64,000 bases of DNA from Streptomyces sp. R41. GTDB taxonomy: Bacteria; Actinomycetota; Actinomycetes; Streptomycetales; Streptomycetaceae. Below the pieces are notes generated by a model. The model did no database searches. It saw nothing but the letters and a program-made list of their open reading frames with translations, and had not been told where the DNA came from. Shown here one piece after another: positions 40,897-48,549 of the stretch. The position numbers were made by a program, and so were the translations under genes. Location of the stretch: NCBI RefSeq assembly GCF_041053055.1, contig NZ_CP163443.1, positions 4,092,001 to 4,156,000 on the forward strand. Reading direction: 5' to 3'. The stretch's first letter is position 1. Every line of letters starts with the position of its first letter.

Positions 40897-43851
40897 GTGA
40901 CCGCAGAGAACACGCCCGCTCCCGACCACCTCATCGATCTCCACGGCGAGGTCCTCGACGCGATGAGCCGACGTGGCCCCAAGCACTTCGCCAAACTGGC
41001 CTTCGTCCTCGCCGACACCGACGAGCCAGCGGATACGGACATGTCCCACTTCCGCGACCGCATCCTGGCCGCGGGGCCCGGCGACGAGTTGCTCGCCCTC
41101 TGGCGCCGCAAGCTCACCGCATGGGACTTCGAGCAGTCCCCCGCGTGGTCGGCCACCGCGCCACGCATGCCGGAACGCCGCGCCGAGGTCTACGACAAGC
41201 TCGCGCTCGGCGCGGACCTGCGCAAGGCACTCGACGCGGCCGTCCCCGTCCACAGAGAACCGGGCCCTGTCACCATCAGCCGCGAGTTCCAGCCCTGGTA
41301 CACCCGGGAGCAGGCGGCGAACCGCTCCTTCTACTGGGCGTCGTACGAGCGTCTGTTGCGCCGCAAGGGCTGGAACGACGCAGCGGTCTCCGGTCTGGAC
41401 GAGGCCGCTCATGCGGTCGTGGAGCGACTTGCCGACCCCACCCGTGACGCCCCCTACGGCGCGCGTGGACTGGTCGTCGGCTACGTACAGTCCGGCAAGA
41501 CCGCCAACTTCACCGGTGTCACGGCCAAGGCGATCGACGCGGGCTACCGCCTGGTGATCGTCCTCGGCGGCACCTTGAATCTGCTGCGCGGCCAGACCCA
41601 GCGCCGCCTCGACATGGAACTGATCGGCCAGGAGAACATCCTGGGCGCCGCCGACCCGAACGACCCGGACGCCTTGGTCGGCATCGACTACCAGGACGAC
41701 GAGGACTGGCCCGCGAAGTTCGTCTCGTTCGGTGCCCGCCCCTCCGTGCTCGGCGCCTTCGACATCGAGCGTCTGACCTCTCGCGACCGTGACTACATGG
41801 CACTGGAACGCGGCATCAGCGCCCTGGAGTTCGAGAAGCCGGACCGCACCCGCCCCCTGCATGACCCGGCGAACCTGCATGCGGCCCGCGCACGCGTCAT
41901 GGTCGTGAAGAAGAACAAGTCGGTGCTGGAGAAGCTGGTCAAGGACCTCAAGAAGATGGGCCCGATCCTCGGCGAGATACCGGCCCTGATCATCGACGAC
42001 GAGTCGGACCAGGCTTCGGTGAACACGACGGACCCGAAGAAGTGGGAGGACGGAAAGGTCACTCGCACGGCGATCAACGGCCAGATCAGCAAGCTCCTCA
42101 AGCTCCTGCCTCGCGCCCAGTACGTCGGCTACACCGCGACTCCCTTCGCCAACGTGTTCATCGACCCGGGTGATGAGGAGGACCTCTTCCCGCGGGACTT
42201 CCTGATATCCCTCCCCCGCCCCACCGATTACATGGGCGTTCAGGACTTCCATGACCTTGACGCCTTCGGCGACGGCGAAGGCGAGGCCGAGAAGAAGCAT
42301 GTCCGGGGAATCTACGACTCCACGGGCGACCGACTCCAGGAAGCCCTGGACGCCTTCATGCTGACGGGCGCTCTGAAGCTCTACCGCGAAAAGCACGGTG
42401 TTCCCTCCGACCCGTTCCGGCACCACACGATGCTCGTGCACGAATCGGTCCGCATGGCCGAACACGCCGCGCTCGCCCTGCGCATCAACACCATGTGGCA
42501 CAACGCCGCGCACACGGGCCCGGAGGGTCACACACGTCTGGCGTCCCTTTTCGACAAGGACTTCCACGCCTACGCGGACGGCTCCCTGCCCACTCCCACG
42601 ACGTACGCGGAGCTCAAGCCGTACGTCTCCGAGGCCCGCCAGCTCATCAACAGGGGTGGCACCCCCGTCATAGTCGTCAATGGCGAGAGCGAGCGCGACT
42701 ACGCCCAGCCCGACCTGGACTTCGACCGCACCCCGAGAGTCTGGAAGATCCTCGTCGGCGGCACCAAGCTGTCCCGAGGCTTCACGGTCGAGGGACTGAC
42801 GATCACATACTACCGCCGCACGACGCAGCAGGCCGACACCCTGATGCAGATGGGCCGCTGGTTCGGCTTCCGGCCCGGCTACCGCGACCTCGTGCGCCTC
42901 TACATCGGCCGCGAGGAGGCCCTCGGCCGCGGCCGCAACGCCAAGACGGTCGACCTGTACGAGGCCTTCGAGGCGATCTGCCGCGACGAGGAACTCTTCC
43001 GCGCCGAACTGGCCCGCTACGCACCTTTGGTGGACGGCCGCCCCCAGGTCACCCCCGCCCAGATCCCGCCGCTGGTGACCCAGCATCTGCCGTGGGTGAA
43101 GCCGTCGGCTCGGAACAAGATGTTCAATGCGGAGCTGGTGGAGGTGCGGTCGCCGGGGACCTGGGTGGAGCCGACCGCCTATCCGGAGACCCCGGACGAG
43201 CTGGCCGACAACACCGAGTGCTGGGAGCCCGTACTCGCCGCACTGGGCCAGGACCCGGTGCGCCTGTCGGTCGGGGACGACCCCACGTACGAGGCGCGGG
43301 TGGGGACGGTCACGCACGAGACGCTGACCAGGGTGCTGTGCGACCTGCGGTGGTCCATCCCGAGCCAGTTCTCGCCGCACCTGGAGTTCCTGCTCGAAGC
43401 GGGGCGCCAGTCGGCGACGATCGACGACTGGCTTGTGATCACGCCGTTGCAGACCTCGGCCAGACGCACGGAGGCCCGCCTCATGGGGCACGGCCCGTTC
43501 ACCCTGGCCCGTCGTACCCGCCGGCGCGGCTCGCTCTTCGGCGCGCTCAGTGAGCCCAAGCACCGCGCGGCCGCCCTGCGCATCGCGGGTGCCGTCGAGA
43601 CGGCCGGGAACGCGCCGGTCGAGCAGCTCGTCCGCCCGCGTCGAGGAGCACTGCTGCTCTACCCGGTGGTCGAGTCCGAGCCCCGCCTCGCCTCCGACGG
43701 GACGGTGGAACCCGGTGACGTCGTCATGGCCTTCTCCTTCGTCGCGCCGAAGTCGTCGGTGGGCACCGGTCGCCCGCTGGTTCGGTTCCGTGCGATCGAC
43801 TCGGGCCGGCAGGATGCGATCGTCATCGACCGAGAAGACGCACACTCCTGA
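40897..43851 (+). CDS. Z1-domain helicase-like ATPase of the defence island
   Basis: A 984-aa protein with a Z1 domain. The P-loop is GYVQSGKTANF (about residue 195), the Walker B-type motif is LIIDDESDQAS (about 367), and GYTATPFANVF (about 411), TKLSRGFTVEGLTI and QMGRWFGFRPGY (about 651) are SF2-helicase-like motifs III to VI. Z1 proteins are known only from restriction-type gene neighbourhoods with MORC-like ATPases and Vsr nucleases; they probably translocate on or melt DNA. It starts at GTG 40897, 53 bases after the ATPase stop; the longer in-frame ATG is inside the previous gene. The C-terminal third has no recognisable motif. Confidence 0.88.
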   Translation: MTAENTPAPDHLIDLHGEVLDAMSRRGPKHFAKLAFVLADTDEPADTDMSHFRDRILAAGPGDELLALWRRKLTAWDFEQSPAWSATAPRMPERRAEVYDKLALGADLRKALDAAVPVHREPGPVTISREFQPWYTREQAANRSFYWASYERLLRRKGWNDAAVSGLDEAAHAVVERLADPTRDAPYGARGLVVGYVQSGKTANFTGVTAKAIDAGYRLVIVLGGTLNLLRGQTQRRLDMELIGQENILGAADPNDPDALVGIDYQDDEDWPAKFVSFGARPSVLGAFDIERLTSRDRDYMALERGISALEFEKPDRTRPLHDPANLHAARARVMVVKKNKSVLEKLVKDLKKMGPILGEIPALIIDDESDQASVNTTDPKKWEDGKVTRTAINGQISKLLKLLPRAQYVGYTATPFANVFIDPGDEEDLFPRDFLISLPRPTDYMGVQDFHDLDAFGDGEGEAEKKHVRGIYDSTGDRLQEALDAFMLTGALKLYREKHGVPSDPFRHHTMLVHESVRMAEHAALALRINTMWHNAAHTGPEGHTRLASLFDKDFHAYADGSLPTPTTYAELKPYVSEARQLINRGGTPVIVVNGESERDYAQPDLDFDRTPRVWKILVGGTKLSRGFTVEGLTITYYRRTTQQADTLMQMGRWFGFRPGYRDLVRLYIGREEALGRGRNAKTVDLYEAFEAICRDEELFRAELARYAPLVDGRPQVTPAQIPPLVTQHLPWVKPSARNKMFNAELVEVRSPGTWVEPTAYPETPDELADNTECWEPVLAALGQDPVRLSVGDDPTYEARVGTVTHETLTRVLCDLRWSIPSQFSPHLEFLLEAGRQSATIDDWLVITPLQTSARRTEARLMGHGPFTLARRTRRRGSLFGALSEPKHRAAALRIAGAVETAGNAPVEQLVRPRRGALLLYPVVESEPRLASDGTVEPGDVVMAFSFVAPKSSVGTGRPLVRFRAIDSGRQDAIVIDREDAHS

Positions 43852-43863
43852 GGCGCGACACCA

Positions 43864-44316
43864 TTGGACAACGTGAGGCCCTCTTCCCCCGGCGTCTCGG
43901 CGCGCATGTCCCGTCAGGCCAGCAAGGATACGAACGCCGAGCTGGCAGTGCGACGTCTGCTGCACGCCGCGGGCCTGCGCTACCGCGTGGAGTACCCGGT
44001 ACCGGGCATGGCGCGGCGGCGTATCGACGTGGCGTTCACCCGTGCCAAGGTGGCCGTCCTGATCGACGGGTGCTTCTGGCACGGGTGCCCGGATCACGCC
44101 ACGCAACCGAAGGCCAACGCCGAGTGGTGGCGTAGGAAGCTCGACCGGAACATGGCCCGCGACCGGGAGACGACGGAGCACCTGACCGCGCAGGGGTGGA
44201 TGGTGTTGCGGTTCTGGGAGCATGAGACTCCCGAGGAAGTAGCCGTGCGGGTGAGAGCGGCTGTGGAGTGGCGTCTGACAGAACGCACAAGAAGGGGGAA
44301 AAAGTGGGGGATCTGA
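43864..44316 (+). CDS. Vsr-type endonuclease (very short patch repair family)
   Basis: A 150-aa protein with the Vsr core: MSRQASKDTNAELAVRRLLHAAGLRYRVEY, then RRRIDVAFTRAKVAVLIDGCFWHGCPDH. Candidate catalytic Asp is D55, with H73 and H78 as metal or active-site ligands and an upstream Glu at 26. The C-terminal half (WWRRKLDRNMARDRETTEHL, GWMVLRFWEHE) is also as in Vsr. In this context the nuclease is probably the cleaving subunit of a restriction system, not a mismatch repair enzyme. The start is TTG 43864 (GTG 43873 is an alternative), 12 bases after the Z1 stop. It overlaps the first methylase by 13 bases. Confidence 0.9.
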   Translation: MDNVRPSSPGVSARMSRQASKDTNAELAVRRLLHAAGLRYRVEYPVPGMARRRIDVAFTRAKVAVLIDGCFWHGCPDHATQPKANAEWWRRKLDRNMARDRETTEHLTAQGWMVLRFWEHETPEEVAVRVRAAVEWRLTERTRRGKKWGI

Positions 44317-45299
44317 CCTTCGTCGATGTGTGCTCGGGAGCGGGCGGCCTCGCCCTCGGACTGGAGCAGGCGGGGTTCGAGCCGCGCCTGCTGCTGGACG
44401 ACGACGAGCTCGCCGTCAGCACTCTGCGGGCGAACCGACCGCACTGGAAAGTGCTTCAAACTGACCTGCTGGACTTCGACCCGGCCGAGCACCCCGTGAG
44501 CCACGACGTGGATCTCCTCTCGGCCGGCCTGCCACGAGTGAAGTCGAGTGCAACTGTCGGACGCGCGGATTCGCGTGCGGAGGAGCAGCTGCTGAAGGCC
44601 ACGATCTATCTCGTCCATGCGATCAGGCCTCGTGCGGTACTCATCGAGAACGTTCCCGGGCTCGCGCACTCGGACGCTTACCAGCAGTTTCGTGATTTCG
44701 CGCGAGCCGAACTGGCCCACCTCGGGTACGAGTTCAGTTGGTTCGTCGTGAACGCCGTCGACTTCGGCGTGCCCCAGAACCGCAAGCAGGGCGTCCTGGT
44801 CGCCATCGGGCGCCAGTGGGCCGAGGCGTTCCGGCCACCGACACCGACGGTGCAGCAGCCGACGACGGTCGGTGCCGTTTTGGAACCGTCCATGGCCGCG
44901 CGCGGTTGGCAGGACGCGGCCCGTTGGGCCGCCCAGGCCCATCGACCGGCTCCGACCCTGGTAGGCGGCTCGAAGAACCGAGGCGGCGCAGATCTGGGAC
45001 CGACGGGAGCCAAACAGAAGTGGGCGACCATGGGTGTCAACGGTCACACCGTGGGCGATGAGGTTCCCGACGCGGGCTTCGTATGGGATCCCGAACTCGG
45101 CAGGGACCACATGGTGAAGATCACGCCCAGGCAGGCGGCACTGCTGCAGGGCTTTCCCGAGACGTGGGAGATCACCGGGCGCAAGACTGCCCGGTACCGC
45201 CAGATCGGCCACGCGACACCACCGCCCGTGGGGAAGGCGCTGGGGCGGGCTGTCGCCGCAGCGCTCATTCCGGATCCACCAGTCCCCTCGGCCGGCTAG
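44304..45299 (+). CDS. Cytosine-C5 methyltransferase homologue without the catalytic PC motif
   Basis: A 331-aa protein with the C5-MTase layout: motif I VDVCSGAGGLALGLEQAGF, motif VI-type IENVPGL, motif VIII QNRKQGVLVAIG, and motif X QIGHATPPPVGKALG. At the place of motif IV (normally PPCQ) the sequence reads LLSAGLPRVKSSATVG, with Arg78 where the catalytic Cys should be. It is therefore probably inactive as a methylase alone. It could recognise DNA for its neighbour or serve as a regulatory subunit. The GTG at 44304 has AAGGGGG six bases upstream. It overlaps the Vsr gene and precedes an intact methylase by 11 bases. Confidence 0.87.
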   Translation: MGDLTFVDVCSGAGGLALGLEQAGFEPRLLLDDDELAVSTLRANRPHWKVLQTDLLDFDPAEHPVSHDVDLLSAGLPRVKSSATVGRADSRAEEQLLKATIYLVHAIRPRAVLIENVPGLAHSDAYQQFRDFARAELAHLGYEFSWFVVNAVDFGVPQNRKQGVLVAIGRQWAEAFRPPTPTVQQPTTVGAVLEPSMAARGWQDAARWAAQAHRPAPTLVGGSKNRGGADLGPTGAKQKWATMGVNGHTVGDEVPDAGFVWDPELGRDHMVKITPRQAALLQGFPETWEITGRKTARYRQIGHATPPPVGKALGRAVAAALIPDPPVPSAG

Positions 45300-45310
45300 A
45301 CTTCCGCCAC

Positions 45311-46657
45311 ATGACCAGCACGGCGTCCCACAAGCCCATCCTCGACCAGCCTCGTATCCTTGACCTCTTCGCAGGTCCTGGAGGGCTGGACGTCGCCGGT
45401 CACTCGCTCGACATCCCGAGTCTCGGTATCGAGTGGGACAGGAGCGCGTGCCTGACCCGGTACGCCGCCGGGCTGGACACCCTTCACGCCGATGTGAGCG
45501 CGGTACGCAAGGACGCCTTCGAGTCGTTGCCGCCGGAGATCAACGTGCTCGCCGGTGGCCCTCCGTGCCAGACGTACTCAGTGGCCGGGCACGGCGCCGG
45601 GCGCCAGGCCTTGGACAGGGTCAAGGAGTACATCGACAGGCTGATGCCAGGTGACTCCGACAAGAAGATCGACGAAGAACTCAAGGATCTCCCCGATCCA
45701 CGCACCGCGCTGGTCCTCGAACCTCTCCGGTACGCGATTCAGGCAACGCGGAGCCCCAACCGTGAGAACCGACCGTACGATGTGATCGTCCTGGAGCAGG
45801 TACCCGCAGTGGCTCCGCTCTGGGAGCACTACGCCAAGGTGCTGGCCGAGACAGGGCTCCCCGACGGGACCAGATACAAGGTTGTCGTCGGCGTTCTGGA
45901 CACCGAGACCTACGGGGTACCGCAGACGCGATCTCGCGCGGTGTTGATCGCTCGGCGCGAAGGGCTCGGTGAGCCCTCGCTCCCCACCCCTACACACCGT
46001 TCCTATGATGCGAAGGAATGGAACCGGAACAACGGGACGAGCGCACCTGACCAGGTCCGTCAGCCGACCCTTGACGAGAGTGGCACGTCGGGGAGCGACG
46101 AGGACAGGCTCTCCTGGAGGTCGATGCGTGATGCCCTCTCGGACCCGGTGGGCTCACATCCCGGGCGTGTCACTCCCTTCTTGGTCCGCTCGAACTACGG
46201 CAGTTCGGGGAACCCTGGGAGGCGTGGAGTGCGGACCGACCAGCAGCCCGCCACCACCGTCACCGGTCGCATCTCCCGCTTCGTGGTCTTCGAGCACCTG
46301 GACGAGAACATCGTCTACGAGGGCCCGCGGTTCAGCATGAACGAGGCGGGGATGCTGCAGAGCTTCCCGCCGGACTATCCGTGGTCCGGTATGGCGCAGG
46401 CCCAGCAGGTGGGGAACGCCGTACCTCCCTTGTTCGGTGCGCACCTGCTGAGCGCCGCTCTCGGACTCCCCGAGCCAGCCCCAGAGGCACTGAGGAAGCC
46501 GTGGCAGCCGGCCACGGAGGAGCAGCGGGCCAAGCTGCGAAGCAATGGCTGCGGGGCCGCCGACAACTGCACCAGCAGGTGCCCGCAGGCCAAGGACCAG
46601 GTGCCGCCGCCCTCATCCATGCGCCCGCGCAAGGGAAAGAATGCGTCGGCCAAGTAG
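45311..46657 (+). CDS. Cytosine-C5 DNA methyltransferase
   Basis: A 448-aa C5-MTase with all core motifs: I (ILDLFAGPGGLDVAGH), IV (AGGPPCQTYS, catalytic Cys86), VI as VLEQVPAVAP (EQV in place of the usual ENV), VIII (PQTRSRAVLIA) and X (QVGNAVPP). A long variable region between VIII and IX is the target-recognition domain. It should methylate host DNA and protect it from the Vsr-like nuclease. The C-terminus carries a basic tail (PRKGKNASAK) after a Cys-containing segment (CGAADNCTSRCPQ). The start ATG lacks a good ribosome binding site. It converges with module B; 18 bases separate the stops. Confidence 0.93.
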   Translation: MTSTASHKPILDQPRILDLFAGPGGLDVAGHSLDIPSLGIEWDRSACLTRYAAGLDTLHADVSAVRKDAFESLPPEINVLAGGPPCQTYSVAGHGAGRQALDRVKEYIDRLMPGDSDKKIDEELKDLPDPRTALVLEPLRYAIQATRSPNRENRPYDVIVLEQVPAVAPLWEHYAKVLAETGLPDGTRYKVVVGVLDTETYGVPQTRSRAVLIARREGLGEPSLPTPTHRSYDAKEWNRNNGTSAPDQVRQPTLDESGTSGSDEDRLSWRSMRDALSDPVGSHPGRVTPFLVRSNYGSSGNPGRRGVRTDQQPATTVTGRISRFVVFEHLDENIVYEGPRFSMNEAGMLQSFPPDYPWSGMAQAQQVGNAVPPLFGAHLLSAALGLPEPAPEALRKPWQPATEEQRAKLRSNGCGAADNCTSRCPQAKDQVPPPSSMRPRKGKNASAK

Positions 46658-46675
46658 TCCGAATCCGGCGCCAGG

Positions 46676-47554
46676 TCAATCCCCGGGCTTCCTGCCCCTG
46701 ACCGGCGCAGTCTCGAACAGTTCTGCAAAGTAGCTGGTGAGCGCGGCCACGGACTCCTCCGGGACAGGGTCCTCGTCGGGCCCCTTCGGAAGTTCGTACC
46801 GCTCGACCGGTGGTGCCGATTCCGCTTCCGCGATCCAGTCGCGCAGGTGGACGGGGTCACGGGGCCGGTCCTGCCCGAGGATGTCGTAGATCAGGGTCGC
46901 GCCGGCCGCGTTGATCGCGACGCTGAGGCCATCGACCTCTCGCCCCGTGGTGACCAGTCCGCTCTTCAGCAGGCGGACCATGGCCTGAGCAGTGGGACGG
47001 TGGTCGATCATCTCCTTCTTCAGAACGCTGTGGATGAGGTCCTGGTTTCCGCAGGCTGCCTCGACCGGCTCGTAGTCCGCCCCGTTCCTGAACAGCTCCG
47101 CTGCCCACCACAGGCGTGAGAAACACTGCCGGTCGGCAGGTCCCCGGAAGCGCTCCGCGGCGACACGCCTTTCCGGCCTCTTCACCGTCGGTTCCGAAAG
47201 GTGACGCCAGACCACGTAGTCGGGAGCCACCGCCAGTGCGAGGTGATTCCACAGCCGCTTGTCCGCCGCTTCTCGCCGTGTCAGGCGCAGCGTGGCATGA
47301 AGCCGTGGCGCGAGCCATGCGTCGGCTCGGGTACGGTCCTCCCGGAACTCGAACATGGCGTCCTCCACCAGACTTCGGATCGGCTCGACCCACCATCTGG
47401 CGTCGTCCTCGGGAAGCGGCTCGACGACCTTGGCCAGATCGATGCCGCCGTGTACCTGTTCGCCTCTGAGCAGCTCTTCGGTGAGGAACGGGTCGACGGC
47501 CGAGGTGGCGAGCAGCGCCAGCCGCTCCGGTACATGGTTCGGTTGGGTGATCAC
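46676..47554 (-). CDS. Protein of unknown function (DUF6339-like), defence module B
   Basis: A 292-aa largely helical protein with no catalytic motif that I recognise. It begins HVPERLALLATSAVDPFLTEELLRGEQVHG. A central core RLWNHLALAVAPDYVVWRHL is followed by FRGPADRQCFSRLWWAAELFRNG and DILGQDRPRDPVHLRDWIAEAE. I recall this pattern for DUF6339, which I cannot check. It is the last gene of a minus-strand operon and overlaps the gene before it by four bases. Its stop faces the methylase stop, so it lies inside the island. It may be an effector or accessory of the XRE-GHKL protein. Confidence 0.7.
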   Translation of the reverse strand: MITQPNHVPERLALLATSAVDPFLTEELLRGEQVHGGIDLAKVVEPLPEDDARWWVEPIRSLVEDAMFEFREDRTRADAWLAPRLHATLRLTRREAADKRLWNHLALAVAPDYVVWRHLSEPTVKRPERRVAAERFRGPADRQCFSRLWWAAELFRNGADYEPVEAACGNQDLIHSVLKKEMIDHRPTAQAMVRLLKSGLVTTGREVDGLSVAINAAGATLIYDILGQDRPRDPVHLRDWIAEAESAPPVERYELPKGPDEDPVPEESVAALTSYFAELFETAPVRGRKPGD

Positions 47555-48546
47555 GTCTCACTCTCGCGGTTCATCTGTTCCAGACTGCGGATCACATAGG
47601 CGAGCGCCTTGGTGGCGTCGGCACGGCGGACCGCCGCGTAGTGGATACGGGTCTGTAGCTCGACCCAACCCGATTCACCGGTACGCCGGCGGTGGACCTG
47701 TCGTAGGGCCTCCTCGACGTGGACGCCGGGAACGACGTCCGGGAGCATCTCCCGCAGCACCTCGCCCTGCCAGTCGGTCGGGAAGACCGGGCCGCCGCCG
47801 GGTTCCACCTCCAGATCCCCGATGGCACCGTGGAACACCGCGGTCCAGACGTCGGTGGCCATCTGAGCGACCAAAAGGTCACGTACCTTGCTGTCCATTC
47901 CCGAGCCGTTGCTGTCCAACAGGCCTATGGCACCCTCAACGTCGGTGTTCACGAACACGGTGGGGACTCTGGCCGAGGCGTCCACGATCCAGGGCGCGTC
48001 AGCGTAGGCCTGGAGCCACTCCCGGGAGCTCCTCTTGAACGATGCCGTCTGAACGTCCAGTTGGAGCCCACGGACGGGCTCGTCGGAGACCGTGTCGACG
48101 ATCCAGCTCCGGTCGGTCTCGGCGATCGACCGTCCACGCACTCCGTCCACCGTCCCGACGGCGTACACGGAGAGGGAAGCCCGACCCAAGTGGTCGTCAC
48201 GGAGCACCTCCAGCGACCCCGACCAGTCCCGCCCGCCCTCCGCGTCGAGCGTGAGATCCGCAGAGGTGCGGACATTGGTCTCGCCGTCGGTCAGCACGGC
48301 GAGGACACGCAGATCGGACCAGGCCGCGTCCGGCGCGTTCGCCCCGGGTGGCAACGTCGCCGACAGGCCGATCGTGGCGCTCACCCAGTCGGTGTGGCCG
48401 GCGATGCCAAGCGCGACGGACTGCTGCTGGGTCGAGTACGCGGTGGTCTCCAGCTGGTCGCGGGTGCCGTCCGAGAGTTTGAGGGAGACCGAGGTCACTC
48501 TGAGAGCGACCGGCCGGTTGAGCCGCTTGTACGGGTAGATCTTCAC
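47551..48546 (-). CDS. Protein of unknown function, beta-rich, defence module B
   Basis: A 331-aa protein. The N-terminal half is beta-rich, with strands such as LRVTSVSLKLSDGTRDQLETT and WVSATIGLSATLPPG, resembling an Ig- or jelly-roll-type domain; the C-terminal half is helical (VRDLLVAQMATDVWTAVFHGAIG and MLPDVVPGVHVEEALRQVHRRR). No nuclease or nucleotide-binding motif is seen. It sits between the XRE-GHKL gene (3-base gap) and the DUF6339-like gene (4-base overlap), so all three are one transcript. Its function is not known to me. Confidence 0.75.
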   Translation of the reverse strand: MKIYPYKRLNRPVALRVTSVSLKLSDGTRDQLETTAYSTQQQSVALGIAGHTDWVSATIGLSATLPPGANAPDAAWSDLRVLAVLTDGETNVRTSADLTLDAEGGRDWSGSLEVLRDDHLGRASLSVYAVGTVDGVRGRSIAETDRSWIVDTVSDEPVRGLQLDVQTASFKRSSREWLQAYADAPWIVDASARVPTVFVNTDVEGAIGLLDSNGSGMDSKVRDLLVAQMATDVWTAVFHGAIGDLEVEPGGGPVFPTDWQGEVLREMLPDVVPGVHVEEALRQVHRRRTGESGWVELQTRIHYAAVRRADATKALAYVIRSLEQMNRESET

Positions 48547-48549
48547 GCG

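Noticed and set aside
40840..44223. 1127-aa antisense frame opposite the Z1 and Vsr genes
   Set aside because: Shadow frame with low-complexity Val/Gly/Arg translation and no motif.
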